Shown here: positions 1-9,421 of the stretch, one piece after another
Numbering within the stretch: the first letter of the stretch is position 1
Layout: the number at the start of each line of letters is the position of its first letter
From: Sideroxydans sp.
Lineage (GTDB): Bacteria; Pseudomonadota; Gammaproteobacteria; Burkholderiales; Gallionellaceae
Direction of reading: 5' to 3'
NCBI GenBank assembly: GCA_024636935.1
Contig: JAGXGC010000035.1
Coordinates: forward strand, 1-64,000
Length of the DNA: 64,000 nt
Position numbers and translations under genes: made by a program
Notes under the pieces: model-generated
What the model was told of the DNA's origin: nothing
Database searches by the model: none
What the model saw: the letters and a program-made list of their open reading frames with translations, nothing else

Positions 1-179
1 TTAACCGGAGAATCGATGCGAAAAACCAAAAAAACTTGACCCAACGTGAACACTTGAAGTAAAAACCAAACACCAGCACAACACGCCGTTCCGGCGTTCA
101 CGTTCGAGCAGAATCACTGTTCACGTTCATCAGAATACGCATGTTTAAAACACCAGATTTGTTAATAGGAGGATTTACC

Positions 180-617
180 ATGGCTAACATTGCCTCAGTA
201 ATGAAGGATGAGATTTCACGATTATCTCGAAAGGAGATCAAAAGTGAGGTTTCAACTTTAAGAAAAGCATCATCACAATACAGATCAGACATTGCAGCAT
301 TGAAGCGCCGAGTCGCTACTCTAGAGCAACAATTATCTCGCGTACTCAAGTCTTCGACTGTGAAGTCTGATGCCGAAGTACCTGCAGAAGCAAAGTCCAA
401 ACAACGCTTCACAGCGAAGGGATTCAAGTCGCTTAGAAGTAGACTGGGCTTGAGTGCTGAATCTGCTGGCGTCCTGATTGGTGTCGCGCCCCAAACCATC
501 TACAACTGGGAAGCCGGCAAATCGAGTCCACGCGAATCTCAACTAGAGCGAATCGTTCATCTCAGAGGCATGGGTAAACGTGATGTGGCGGCTGTCCTAA
601 ACCGGCAGGCTAATTAA
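180..617 (+). CDS. Coiled-coil / XRE-type helix-turn-helix regulator
   Basis: 145 residues. The ATG at 180 is chosen over the in-frame ATG at 141 because a perfect AGGAGG (167-172) sits 7 bases upstream. Residues about 10-60 are heptad-rich and charged (a likely coiled coil). Residues about 80-140 form an XRE-like HTH: the segment GVAPQTIYNWEAGKSSPR has the recognition-helix pattern of Cro/CI-type repressors. It is probably a small DNA-binding regulator of the island. Its target is not evident, because the next 550 bases carry no convincing gene. Family assignment is by motif only. Confidence 0.7.
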   Translation: MANIASVMKDEISRLSRKEIKSEVSTLRKASSQYRSDIAALKRRVATLEQQLSRVLKSSTVKSDAEVPAEAKSKQRFTAKGFKSLRSRLGLSAESAGVLIGVAPQTIYNWEAGKSSPRESQLERIVHLRGMGKRDVAAVLNRQAN

Positions 618-1167
618 GATTCCGATACATGATGGATTGTCCGCTTTGGCCGAGAAACAGCTTGTCGCATCCTCAGGCAATTACTGATAAGTGACTTCAT
701 TAATCCTTGTCTGAGGAGTGAGATGGTGGGTAGAGTGGGGGCAATTTGATACTCTCGATATCATGATGGATGAAGCAGGTGAGTTAAGTTGCAAACGTCT
801 GGTGGCGCGCGCACGAAAACTGGTGTCGTCTGTTCAGGCGTGGACTTGTAAAACCATCTGCAACTATCTGAATTTTAACGACCACAAGTGCAGTAAAATG
901 CGCCTATTTTTAGGGCTTTCTTGAGTTTAATGTGATGAATAATAAGGAAAAAGTTAGCGTTATTTTTATCTGCATGGGCAATATCTGGCTTAGTACTGAA
1001 GGGGTTGCGCCGTCTATAGGTGTGACAAGTCAAACTTTGTAATATCGCAATAAGCTCAGCCCAACGGTTAGAGGCGCCATGGTCAGTCCAAGCATAACGA
1101 ACACTGCTGTTACTTTACGAAGATAGTGGTAATTCACAGAAATCCCCTTTCTAAGTTTGAACGTCTT
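618..1167. other. Gene-poor stretch, no supported feature
   Basis: About 550 bases between the first HTH gene and a minus-strand membrane-protein gene. The only open frame of note (718-924, GTG start) encodes a 68-residue peptide with no recognisable motif and no codon pattern resembling its neighbours. I see no tRNA, no strong terminator and no repeat here. It is typical of decayed island DNA. Confidence 0.5.
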
Positions 1168-1773
1168 TCACAATCTCCGAATCCCGCTTCTACGCAGAGC
1201 TCGAACCAGTTCATCTTCTCGCTCTTTGGACTCGGCGACTTCTTGGTAAATCTTTCTCCAGTCGCCAGGCTTGAGGTTTCTGGACATCTCGGCAGAGCGT
1301 CGAGATGCACGTTCAGTTGATGGAAGCCACCAAAAGTGTAGCCAGACCAAAACAACCCCGGTGATCGCCAACACCCCCACGGGATTGATCCAGACCAGCA
1401 CAAGTGGAAAAACCAGCAAGGGTAGGCTGCTTGTTAAACACAACATCACATCATGGATGTATTGCTTTACTGGATGGTCCATGTACACCACCGTGGCGTA
1501 GTTATGTTTATCTGCGGCCTGAATATCGCCGTAATGCGGAAGGAACCCCAAAAGCCAAGTACGGCCCGAGTAATGTGGAATGTCTTCCCATTGTGAAAGT
1601 TTCTTGTCGAGGTATTCTTCGCTCCGGCCCACTCTCAACAAAGTTCCCGGCCCATAGGGCTTGAATAGCTTAGCCGCCTGCTCGAAAACCCAAGACAGAA
1701 CCGATACGGCACCTATTGCGCACACCACCAACACGATGACTCCGAGAGCAATTGTCATTGCTGTTATCTCCAT
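1168..1773 (-). CDS. Hypothetical membrane protein with three hydrophobic segments
   Basis: 201 residues from the ATG at 1773. An in-frame ATG at 1758 (MTIALGVIVL...) is preceded by GGAG at a good distance and may be the true start. One hydrophobic helix lies at about residues 5-30. Two more lie close together at about 110-150 (LPLLVFPLVLVWINPVGV and the following segment). The C-terminal 50 residues are strongly charged and helical, probably cytoplasmic. No family recognised. It is divergent from the HTH gene starting at 1853; the 79-base gap could hold a shared operator, so the two may be a regulated pair. Role unknown. Confidence 0.6.
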   Translation of the reverse strand: MEITAMTIALGVIVLVVCAIGAVSVLSWVFEQAAKLFKPYGPGTLLRVGRSEEYLDKKLSQWEDIPHYSGRTWLLGFLPHYGDIQAADKHNYATVVYMDHPVKQYIHDVMLCLTSSLPLLVFPLVLVWINPVGVLAITGVVLVWLHFWWLPSTERASRRSAEMSRNLKPGDWRKIYQEVAESKEREDELVRALRRSGIRRL

Positions 1774-1852
1774 TTCTGCGATGCTTCAATTTACCACGAA
1801 TGAGAAGCAAACTCCGTGGAAACAAACGCCGCAAGCACGGATTCTTAGCGGC

Positions 1853-2110
1853 ATGGCAAAACGTATAGCAGTCAATGTTGGGAAATCCTCAGAGGAGCAA
1901 GATCTGCGGAGCATCCTTGCGCAGAATGTTCGGCGCATTCGGCGTGAGCAGTCTCTTTCGCAGGAAGACTTGGCGTTCAGATGTGACTTGGACCGAACCT
2001 ATATTTCTGCGGTCGAACGTTGCATCTGGAATGTGTCACTAGGGAACATTGGGAAGATTGCCGCAGCGCTTCAGGTTGAGCCTTGGCAGTTGCTCATGCC
2101 GGAGAAGTAG
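1853..2110 (+). CDS. XRE-family helix-turn-helix regulator
   Basis: 85 residues from the ATG at 1853. The open frame extends upstream to 1661, but that part overlaps the divergent gene and reads as low-complexity, non-protein-like sequence. The protein is essentially one HTH_3 domain: LAQNVRRIRREQSLSQEDLA is helix 1-2 and CDLDRTYISAVERCIWNVSL is the recognition region with the typical R-T-Y-I-S pattern. Size and form match phage Cro/CI-like and restriction controller-type regulators. No restriction gene is visible beside it. It probably controls itself and the divergent membrane-protein gene. Confidence 0.75.
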   Translation: MAKRIAVNVGKSSEEQDLRSILAQNVRRIRREQSLSQEDLAFRCDLDRTYISAVERCIWNVSLGNIGKIAAALQVEPWQLLMPEK

Positions 2111-2185
2111 TCGGTGGATCGAGAGGCGAGCAAAGGTTGTCGGAGGGGGGGGCTGAGAATCCAGGCGAACCTGCAAACACATCAA

Positions 2186-2216
2186 GCACAGAACCCCGCT
2201 AAGCGGGGTTCTGTGC
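2186..2216. terminator. Bidirectional hairpin terminator
   Basis: A perfect 14-bp stem (GCACAGAACCCCGC paired with its complement) with a 3-base loop, followed on the plus strand by TTCT. It lies between two convergent genes, the HTH gene ending at 2110 and the small minus-strand gene ending at 2225. It is therefore placed to stop transcription from both sides, although the T-tract is poor. Confidence 0.7.
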
Positions 2217-2224
2217 TTCTACAT

Positions 2225-2362
2225 TTACTTCTTCTTCGGTGCTGAAGGTGGATTCCGCTTGATCGTCTCCACCACAGTAGTGGTGGGGCGACGTTGAGCA
2301 TCCTTCACGGGGATGAACTTGCCTGTATCGGCCTCGCGACCGATTTTCATGGTTTTGGCCAT
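2225..2362 (-). CDS. Small basic protein, MAKTMKIGREA type, function unknown
   Basis: 45 residues. The start at 2362 (MAKTMKIGREADTGKFIPV) has an AAGGAG Shine-Dalgarno just upstream; the frame continues to 2413 but without one. The body ends in VVETIKRNPPSAPKKK, giving a very basic tail. Short proteins with this K-I-G-R-x-x-x-T-G-x-F-I-P-V opening recur in proteobacteria and are usually left as hypothetical. I recall this pattern but cannot verify it here. It could be a small nucleic-acid-binding or antitoxin-like protein; nothing in the sequence decides. Confidence 0.65.
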   Translation of the reverse strand: MAKTMKIGREADTGKFIPVKDAQRRPTTTVVETIKRNPPSAPKKK

Positions 2363-2832
2363 GTTGCTCTCCTTACTTGTGCGTCCCGAAGGTGTTATTG
2401 ACGCTGCCGTCAAGATGTAGCACCATTCGGTCGCTGGTTTAACTAACGGTTGAATTGGCCCATCGGCTCGTTACTGGATGCTCCCGCCAAGGTTCTCCAG
2501 TCTCGGGCCGTTGTTTTTGCTCTCACAGGGGCGGGCAAGCCGGGCTGCAAGAGCTCAATCTCTTCTCATGATGCACTCCTTCATTAATCCTGCAAAAACA
2601 CTACATCTAGTGGTCTGGCATTCGAATTGAGGCTAATTCTAGTAGCCGATGGAATTAATGCAAGCGGAAATTTGGCCTATATGTTTTCATATCTGACCAT
2701 CTCCCGCCGTTGCGCGGATGAGCGGTCAAGCATGCTGAAATAATGTTTCCAATCGAACATCTGGCGAGGGTCGGTTATGCGTCCGATTGGGATGGCGGCA
2801 TGTAAGGTGATGGGGTTAGCCGCCCGAGAATC
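2363..2832. other. Non-coding stretch between small gene and integrase
   Basis: About 470 bases without a credible gene on either strand. It lies downstream of the minus-strand integrase and upstream of the minus-strand small gene, so it must contain that small gene's promoter. No repeat, tRNA or strong hairpin was recognised. Leftover island DNA is the simplest reading. Confidence 0.45.
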
Positions 2833-3852
2833 TCACCCTAGTTTTTTCAGAATGTTTCTGGGCTCAAGATGAGTGTACTTCCGCAGTTCGCTCAGTGTCT
2901 TGTGCCCTGTAATTGATTGAACCTCAAACACGTTCAGCCCCTTCTCAAACAGTCTGGAAGTGCCTTCGTGACGCAAGTCATGGAAGTGGAGATCCGGAGC
3001 ATCTATGTCTGCACGAGCCTCTTCCCAGACTCTTCGGAGCTGAGACTCGGTAATCGTCCAGACTTCACCTTTCGATTTCCAATCCAAATTCAAATCTTGC
3101 AGTGCCTTCATGGCTGCGGCTGAGAATAGGGTGGTGCGTGTCTCGCCGTTCTTCGTGTCACGCAAGACGGCTGAGCAAGTCTTTTTGTTGATATTCTCCC
3201 TGCGCAAATTGAAGATCTCTGATCTGCGCATGGCGGTCTCTACGGCGATGATAACGAACGCCTTGGCCTCACCCATTAACGCTTTCATCAAAGCCTCGTA
3301 TTCACCCTTGTGGAGCCGTCTCTCGCGGGGTTTGCCATTGCTCGGCAAGTCGATCTGGCCACTGACGGGGTTTGTGACTGGCAATCGCCACTTTCGAATA
3401 GCGGTTCGGTAGAGGTGGCTGATGATTGAAGCGTACTTGCGCTTGTTGTTCTCGCTGCCGCCGATCTCTTCAAGGTAGGCCAGAACGTCATCCGGTGTGA
3501 TGCCGTGCATGGGCTTCTTTGCAAGCTTGGTTCGTTTGGCTTTGCCAATCCTGAATTCTTCGGTTGATGCACCTTTTTTAGTTGGGGTGACCTCAAGCAA
3601 GTAGCGATCAAGCGCATCGCCGACAGACAGGCTCTTGATAGTCTGCTTCTTGATTCGCGATTCGATGATGGCGCTTTCGTGAACATCCAATGACTGGGAG
3701 AGCTTATGTGAATCACGATAGACACGGGCTTCTGTTAGACTATCCAGAGTCTTGTCTAGCTTGTGGCCGTTCACCATCATGCGGACTCGGAATGAGTGCG
3801 TGCCTTCTTGGTATATGCCTTTTTCGACCTTTTTCCACATGATGATGCCCAT
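2833..3852 (-). CDS. Tyrosine recombinase / phage-type integrase
   Basis: 339 residues. The N-terminus is an arm-binding/core-binding region. The C-terminal catalytic domain shows the family residues: an Arg in VETAMRRSEIFNLR, the H-x-x-R box in LHFHDLRHEGTSR, the second His in SITGHKTLSELRKY and the nucleophilic Tyr of that segment. It catalyses site-specific integration and excision through a covalent 3'-phosphotyrosine. It reads away from the adjacent tRNA-Leu scar at 3938-3994, the expected target. Start: ATG 3852 or ATG 3840 (MWKKVEK); neither has a clear Shine-Dalgarno. Looks intact. Confidence 0.9.
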   Translation of the reverse strand: MGIIMWKKVEKGIYQEGTHSFRVRMMVNGHKLDKTLDSLTEARVYRDSHKLSQSLDVHESAIIESRIKKQTIKSLSVGDALDRYLLEVTPTKKGASTEEFRIGKAKRTKLAKKPMHGITPDDVLAYLEEIGGSENNKRKYASIISHLYRTAIRKWRLPVTNPVSGQIDLPSNGKPRERRLHKGEYEALMKALMGEAKAFVIIAVETAMRRSEIFNLRRENINKKTCSAVLRDTKNGETRTTLFSAAAMKALQDLNLDWKSKGEVWTITESQLRRVWEEARADIDAPDLHFHDLRHEGTSRLFEKGLNVFEVQSITGHKTLSELRKYTHLEPRNILKKLG

Positions 3853-3937
3853 GAGTGATTTGCCGGATTTTGCCGGACAATTATTCGCTAATCAAGCTAA
3901 AACAGCGTAGGCAATGGGTTTGGTGTGATTTAATCTG

Positions 3938-3994
3938 TGGATTTAGGTTCCAGCGCCGCAAGGCGTGAGAGTTCGAGTCTCTCCTTTCGCACCA
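3938..3994 (+). repeat. attR-like 3' fragment of tRNA-Leu(UAG)
   Basis: The sequence reads as the 3' two-thirds of a tRNA-Leu: the anticodon arm with loop TTTAGGT (anticodon TAG), a class II variable arm (GCGCCGCAAGGCGT), the T arm GAGAGTTCGAGTCTCTC and the end TTTCGCACCA. The bases before it do not supply an acceptor 5' strand or D arm. It is therefore not a functional tRNA but the right-hand direct repeat of the integrated element. The intact copy should lie to the left, outside this window. Confidence 0.8.
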
Positions 3995-4082
3995 GTCATA
4001 CCCCTTGTTTTCCATCTGGTATTCATACGTTCACATTGTCCTGATAGCCCATAACGGCTATATTGCGGCACAGGAGCGATAA

Positions 4083-6254
4083 ATGTCGAACGAAAGCCAG
4101 AATAAGCGCGCCGTAATAGAAGCGCGTCACCATGACCCTTTTTCCTATTTGGGGTTGCATCAATCCAAATCCGAATACGTATTTCGAGTGTTCCAGCCTT
4201 ATGCCACCGAAGTATCGGTGTTCGATGGTAAGGCTTGGCAACAACTTGAAAGTATCGATGCGGCCGGATTATTTGTGTGGCATGGAAAACAAGCCTTGCC
4301 GACGCCTTGTCGCCTGCGTCTGAACTATTTCAATCATTTGCTGGAAGTGCATGATGCCTTTACTTTTGGCAGTAGCATCAGCGAACACGATCTGCATTTG
4401 TTTTCCGAAGGCAGGTTGCAGCAAGCCTATCGCATGCTTGGTTCGCATCATAGGGAGCAGCAGGGGGTTTGGGGTGTGCGCTTTGCTGTTTGGGCGCCGA
4501 ATGCTGAGCGCGTCAGCGTAGTAGGTGATTTCAATGGCTGGGATGGGCGCGTGCATCCGATGCGTTCGCTGGGTAGTAGTGGTGTGTGGGAGATATTCAT
4601 CCCCGACATCGGTCTGGGTGAGTTGTACAAGTTCGAGATACGCAGCCGTCATAACGGTGCGTTGCTGACCAAGACAGACCCCTATGGTTTTAGTTTCGAG
4701 ATGCGTCCGGGCACGGCATCACGCGTGGTCTCATTGGCGAACCATGATTGGCGCGACGAGACGTGGATGAAGCATCGCGCGGAGAGCGACTGGCAACATC
4801 AGCCGCTCAATGTGTACGAGGTACACGCCGGCTCTTGGAGGCGTCACTGGGATGGTCGTTTCTATAATTTCCGCGAACTGGCAGATAGTCTGGTGCCTTA
4901 CGTACAGGAGATGGGTTTCACGCACATCGAACTGATGCCGGTCAGTGAACACCCGCTGGATGAATCCTGGGGTTATCAGACCACCGGATATTTTGGTGTG
5001 ACCTGCCGGTTCGGCACACCTGACGACTTCCGATATTTTGTTGATTGCTGCCATCTGGCCGGCATAGGCGTGATTCTCGATTGGGTGCCAGCGCACTTTC
5101 CTAAAGACAGCTGGGCGCTGGCGCATTTTGACGGGACAGCCTTGTATGAACATGAAGACCCGCGTCTGGGGGAGCATCAGGACTGGGGTACGCTGATCTT
5201 CAACTATGGCCGCAACGAAGTACGGAACTTCCTGTTGGCTAACGCGCATTTCTGGATGCAGGAATTCCATATCGACGGTCTGCGTGTGGATGCCGTGGCC
5301 TCTATGATTTATCTGGATTACTCGCGTGAGGCCGGGCAGTGGCTGCCGAACAAATACGGTGGGCGCGAGAACATCGAAGCGGTGGATTTCCTGCGTCAGC
5401 TCAATGTGATGACGCACGAGGATTTCCCCGGCACGCTGACACTCGCCGAGGAATCCACCTCGTGGCCAATGGTGTCGCGCCCGACCTATCTGGGCGGACT
5501 AGGGTTCTCCATGAAATGGAACATGGGCTGGATGAACGACACGCTGGCTTATATCAAGCATGATCCGGTGCATCGCCGTTATCACCAGAACATGCTGACC
5601 TTCGGCCAGCTCTATGCTTATACCGAGAATTTTGTGCTGCCTTTCTCGCACGACGAAGTGGTACATGGCAAACGTTCATTGCTGGACAAGATGCCGGGAG
5701 ACGGCTGGCAGAAGTTCGCCAACCTGCGCCTGTTGTTCACTTACCAGATGACGATCTCGGGCAAGAAGCTCAACTTCATGGGTAACGAGTTTGCGCAGGG
5801 GCAGGAATGGAAGGTCGGCGCAGAGCTTGACTGGTTCCTGCTGGATCGCGCCGAGCATGCGGGCATGAAGGCGCTGCTGCGAGATCTGAATATGTTGTAT
5901 CGCGATGTACCGGCACTGCATGAGCTGGATTTCTCGCATGATGGTTTCGCATGGGTCGACTGTGACAACGCCGACCAGTCGGTGCTGGTCTATCGCCGCA
6001 TCGCACGCGATGGCGCCGAAGTTATCGTGGCGCTGAACTTCACCCCGGTGCCGCGCGAGAACTACCGTATCGGTGTACCGAAAAAAGGCGGCTATCGCGA
6101 AGTGTTCAATAGTGATTCGCATTTTTATGGCGGCAGCAATATGGGCAATGGCTATGGCATGTATTCGAACGATGTTGAATGCAATGGCTTGGAGCAGTCC
6201 ATTGAGGTCACCTTGCCGCCCATGGCTGGCGTCGTATTGCAGCGGATGGCTTGA
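4083..6254 (+). CDS. glgB: 1,4-alpha-glucan branching enzyme
   Basis: 723 residues, the normal size for bacterial GlgB. It cuts alpha-1,4-glucan and rejoins it through alpha-1,6 bonds, making glycogen branches. An N-terminal CBM48-like module (about 20-215, with [20 protein letters not shown]) precedes a GH13 barrel. The catalytic residues are visible: nucleophile Asp403 in GLRVDAV, acid/base Glu456 in [10 protein letters not shown], and Asp524 in [15 protein letters not shown] precedes the ATG. First gene of a co-oriented glycogen block, 49 bases before pgi, and also the first gene right of the tRNA-Leu scar. Confidence 0.97.
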   Translation: MSNESQNKRAVIEARHHDPFSYLGLHQSKSEYVFRVFQPYATEVSVFDGKAWQQLESIDAAGLFVWHGKQALPTPCRLRLNYFNHLLEVHDAFTFGSSISEHDLHLFSEGRLQQAYRMLGSHHREQQGVWGVRFAVWAPNAERVSVVGDFNGWDGRVHPMRSLGSSGVWEIFIPDIGLGELYKFEIRSRHNGALLTKTDPYGFSFEMRPGTASRVVSLANHDWRDETWMKHRAESDWQHQPLNVYEVHAGSWRRHWDGRFYNFRELADSLVPYVQEMGFTHIELMPVSEHPLDESWGYQTTGYFGVTCRFGTPDDFRYFVDCCHLAGIGVILDWVPAHFPKDSWALAHFDGTALYEHEDPRLGEHQDWGTLIFNYGRNEVRNFLLANAHFWMQEFHIDGLRVDAVASMIYLDYSREAGQWLPNKYGGRENIEAVDFLRQLNVMTHEDFPGTLTLAEESTSWPMVSRPTYLGGLGFSMKWNMGWMNDTLAYIKHDPVHRRYHQNMLTFGQLYAYTENFVLPFSHDEVVHGKRSLLDKMPGDGWQKFANLRLLFTYQMTISGKKLNFMGNEFAQGQEWKVGAELDWFLLDRAEHAGMKALLRDLNMLYRDVPALHELDFSHDGFAWVDCDNADQSVLVYRRIARDGAEVIVALNFTPVPRENYRIGVPKKGGYREVFNSDSHFYGGSNMGNGYGMYSNDVECNGLEQSIEVTLPPMAGVVLQRMA

Positions 6255-6303
6255 TGCAGGATAGGCTAGAGTCGATATAACAAAAGCAGGCAGGATTTAG
6301 GAT

Positions 6304-7956
6304 ATGTCGCAATTAACACAATCTTCCGCATGGCAGGCGCTGCAAAAGCATCGATCATCGTTACAGGATTTTTCATTGCGTCAGGCTTTTTCGGCCGATG
6401 CAAAACGTTTCGAGAACTTCTCGCTGCGTTTCGATGACCTATTGCTGGATTACTCCAAGAACTTGATCACAGGCGAGACCATGTCCCACCTGATGACATT
6501 GGCTCACCAAGTTGATGTGGAGGGCATGCGTGAGCGCATGTTCACCGGTGACAAGATCAATTTCACCGAAGGCCGCGCCGTGTTGCATACTGCTTTGCGC
6601 GGGGCCACTGTCGCGGATCATGTGCCGGTCATGGTGGATGGCAAGGATGTGTTGCCGGCCGTTCGTTATGTGATGGAGAAGATGCGCCTATTCAGCAATA
6701 GCGTGCGTAACGGCGTATGGCGCGGCTATAGCGGCAAGCCCATCACCGATATAGTGAATATCGGCATCGGTGGTTCCTACTTGGGGCCGTTGATGGTGTG
6801 CCAAGCTTTGCAACCCTATGCATCTCCTGAGCTACGTGCGCATTTCGTGTCCAACGTGGATGGTGCGGATATCGCCACCAAGCTGGCTACGCTGAATCCC
6901 GAGACCACGCTGTTCATCGTCGCTTCCAAGACCTTCACCACTCAAGAAACGCTGATGAATGCCCGTTCGGCGCGCGACTGGCTGTTGGCCAGTGCGGTTG
7001 AAGAAGCGCATGTCGCCAAACATTTTGTGGCGCTGTCTACCAACGCGGCGGCAGTCAAAGCGTTCGGTATCGATCCCAACAATATGTTCGAGTTCTCTGA
7101 CTGGGTCGGCGGACGTTACTCGTTGTGGTCTGCTATCGGCCTGTCCATCGCGTTGTATGTCGGTATGGATTGCTTTGAGGAATTGTTGCTGGGCGGCAAC
7201 GACATGGACGAGCATTTCTGTACAGCACCGCTGGAGCAGAACATGCCGGTGATTCTGGCGATGCTGGGCGTGTGGTATCGCAATTTCCATGATGCGGCTT
7301 CCATCGCCATGCTGCCCTACGATCAGTCGCTGGAATATTTCACCGCCTATTTCCAGCAGGCCGATATGGAAAGTAACGGCAAGCGCGTGGACCGTCAGGG
7401 CAATGCCGTGGATTACGCGACCGGTCCGATCCTGTGGGGCGGCACCGGCACCAACGGGCAGCATGCTTACTACCAGCTGATCCATCAGGGTACACAAATG
7501 ATCCCGGCGGATTTCATTGCGCCGGCCAACAGCCAATATCCGCTCGGCGAACATCACGCGACCTTGCTGTCCAATTATTTTGCACAGACCGAGGCATTGA
7601 TGAAGGGCAAGAACGAGGCCGAGGCACGTGCCGAGCTTGAAGCGACTGGCATGGCGGCGGCAGATATCGAGATGCTGCTGCCGCACAAAGTGTTCACCGG
7701 TAACAAGCCGACCAACTCCATCATGTTCGAGCGCCTCACACCGAGAACGTTGGGGCGTTTGATCGCTTTGTACGAGCACAAGATATTCGTGCAGAGCGTG
7801 ATCTGGAACGTGAACTCCTACGACCAGTGGGGCGTGGAGTTAGGCAAACAATTGGCCTCGCATATCTTGCCGGAATTGCGCGATGCGCAGCCGGTGAGTT
7901 CGCACGATGCGTCGACCAACGGGCTGATCAACCATTACAAATCAATCAGGCAATAA
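6304..7956 (+). CDS. pgi: Glucose-6-phosphate isomerase
   Basis: 550 residues, matching the E. coli-type enzyme. It interconverts glucose-6-phosphate and fructose-6-phosphate in the cytoplasm. Family hallmarks are seen: [24 protein letters not shown], the region around [11 protein letters not shown], and [17 protein letters not shown] close to the second PGI signature. It sits between glgB and glgA, only 4 bases before the latter. This suggests that flux between fructose-6-phosphate (gluconeogenesis) and glucose units for glycogen is co-expressed with polymer synthesis. Confidence 0.97.
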   Translation: MSQLTQSSAWQALQKHRSSLQDFSLRQAFSADAKRFENFSLRFDDLLLDYSKNLITGETMSHLMTLAHQVDVEGMRERMFTGDKINFTEGRAVLHTALRGATVADHVPVMVDGKDVLPAVRYVMEKMRLFSNSVRNGVWRGYSGKPITDIVNIGIGGSYLGPLMVCQALQPYASPELRAHFVSNVDGADIATKLATLNPETTLFIVASKTFTTQETLMNARSARDWLLASAVEEAHVAKHFVALSTNAAAVKAFGIDPNNMFEFSDWVGGRYSLWSAIGLSIALYVGMDCFEELLLGGNDMDEHFCTAPLEQNMPVILAMLGVWYRNFHDAASIAMLPYDQSLEYFTAYFQQADMESNGKRVDRQGNAVDYATGPILWGGTGTNGQHAYYQLIHQGTQMIPADFIAPANSQYPLGEHHATLLSNYFAQTEALMKGKNEAEARAELEATGMAAADIEMLLPHKVFTGNKPTNSIMFERLTPRTLGRLIALYEHKIFVQSVIWNVNSYDQWGVELGKQLASHILPELRDAQPVSSHDASTNGLINHYKSIRQ

Positions 7957-7960
7957 ACCC

Positions 7961-9409
7961 ATGCGTATCCTGTTCGCCACTTCCGAAATGCATCCGCTGA
8001 TCAAGACCGGCGGGCTGGCCGATGTCAGCGCATCGCTACCGGCTGCCTTGCAGGCGCTGGGTCAGGACGTGCGCGTGCTGTTGCCGGGCTATACACAAGT
8101 GCTGGACGCGCTTAAGGGCAAGAAGGTGGTCGCAACTTTCAAGCCGTTCGAGGATCAGGCTGAGGTGCGCTTGCTGAGCGCTAAGATGCCCGGGACCGAT
8201 GTTCCTTTGTATGTGCTGGATGCGCCGCATTACTACTGTCGTGTGGGCGGTCCCTACCAGTATTACTTGGGGGGAGACTGGCCGGACAATCCGATGCGTT
8301 TCGGCATTCTGTCGCGCGTGGCCGCCATGTTGGGCAGTAGCTCATCACCGGTGAACTGGCAGGCAGAGCTTGTTCATTGCAATGATTGGCAGACAGGGCT
8401 TGTGCCCGCATATCTGCATCTGGAAGCGGAGCCTCATGCGAAGACTGTGATGGCGATCCATAACATCGCCTTCCAGGGTAACTTTGACCGTGAATGGACT
8501 AAGCATCTGCATCTGCCGCAATCGCTGTATCACATGCACGGTGTGGAATTTCACGGCCTGCTGTCCTTTCTCAAGGCCGGGCTGCAATACGCGGATCGCA
8601 TCGTCACTGTTAGTCCGACCTATGCCCACGAGATACAGGCGACAGAGATGGGCTATGGCATGCAGGGATTGCTGAAGGTACGCACTGAGCATGTCAGCGG
8701 CATCCTTAACGGCATTGATGAGAACGAATGGAATCCCGCGGCCGACCCACATCTGCCTGCGCACTACGATGCGCAGGATCTCGCTGCCAAAGCGCAGGTT
8801 AAGCAAGCTTTGCAGCAACGCTTGGGGCTTGAGGTGAATGCGCAAGCGCCATTGCTGGGCGTGGTCAGTCGCCTGACATATCAGAAGGGATTGGATCTGT
8901 TGCTTGAATGTCTGCCAACCTTGTTGGACGGTGGCGCACAGCTGGTGGTGCTGGGTAGTGGTGATGCTGAGTTCGAGCGGCGGTACAAGCTACTGGCGCA
9001 ACGTTATGCCGGCCGCGTGTCGGTCACCACACGCTTCGATGAACCCTTGTCACACCAAATCATGGCAGGGGCGGATATCTTTCTGATGCCTTCTCGCTTC
9101 GAGCCGTGTGGTTTGAACCAGATGTACGGCATGCGCTATGGCACACCACCGGTGGTGCGCCGTACCGGAGGATTGGCCGATTCGGTGACGAATGCCAGCC
9201 TAGAAGGCGGCACCGGTTTTGTGTTCGACGATCCCGGCGTGGCTGCTTTGCAACAAACCATCAAATGGGCGATCGAGTGTTATAACGATGCACCGACGTT
9301 CCGTCGCATACAACTTAATGGCATGAAGAAAGACGTCAGCTGGCATCACAGCGCACAGCTTTATTTTGATCTATACAGAACAGCATTGCAAAGCAGCACA
9401 AATAAATAG
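7961..9409 (+). CDS. glgA: Glycogen synthase (ADP-glucose)
   Basis: 482 residues, GT5 family. It transfers glucose from ADP-glucose to the non-reducing end of alpha-1,4-glucan. The N-terminal ADP-glucose binding motif KTGGLADV is at about residues 15-22. The second Rossmann domain has VVSRLTYQKGLDLLL and the nucleotide-binding FLMPSRFEPCGLNQMYGMRYG with the family's conserved glutamate. The gene starts 4 bases after pgi with little Shine-Dalgarno of its own, so translation is probably coupled. glgC follows after 12 bases. It is intact and unexceptional. Confidence 0.97.
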   Translation: MRILFATSEMHPLIKTGGLADVSASLPAALQALGQDVRVLLPGYTQVLDALKGKKVVATFKPFEDQAEVRLLSAKMPGTDVPLYVLDAPHYYCRVGGPYQYYLGGDWPDNPMRFGILSRVAAMLGSSSSPVNWQAELVHCNDWQTGLVPAYLHLEAEPHAKTVMAIHNIAFQGNFDREWTKHLHLPQSLYHMHGVEFHGLLSFLKAGLQYADRIVTVSPTYAHEIQATEMGYGMQGLLKVRTEHVSGILNGIDENEWNPAADPHLPAHYDAQDLAAKAQVKQALQQRLGLEVNAQAPLLGVVSRLTYQKGLDLLLECLPTLLDGGAQLVVLGSGDAEFERRYKLLAQRYAGRVSVTTRFDEPLSHQIMAGADIFLMPSRFEPCGLNQMYGMRYGTPPVVRRTGGLADSVTNASLEGGTGFVFDDPGVAALQQTIKWAIECYNDAPTFRRIQLNGMKKDVSWHHSAQLYFDLYRTALQSSTNK

Positions 9410-9421
9410 AGGGAGAGCAAC

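Larger units (their letters stand above)
1..3994. mobile_element. Right part of a genomic island integrated in tRNA-Leu(UAG)
   Basis: A tyrosine integrase (2833-3852) lies next to a severed 3' half of tRNA-Leu (3938-3994) that has no 5' half beside it. Such half-tRNAs are the usual scar of integration into the 3' end of a tRNA gene, where the intact gene is rebuilt at the opposite end. The opposite end is not in this window, so the element extends left of position 1 and its size is unknown. Cargo seen here is two XRE-type regulators, a membrane protein and a 45-residue protein, with long gene-poor gaps. The glycogen genes start directly after the scar and look like native chromosome. Confidence 0.75.

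Noticed and set aside
98-499. 133-residue minus-strand open frame
   Set aside because: Antisense to the HTH gene at 180-617, which has a perfect ribosome site and a recognisable fold; the minus frame has neither.
718-924. 68-residue plus-strand open frame
   Set aside because: GTG start, no recognisable motif, composition like non-coding DNA.
6832-7779. 315-residue minus-strand open frame
   Set aside because: Antisense shadow of pgi; His/Gln/Arg-rich as expected from reverse reading of coding DNA.
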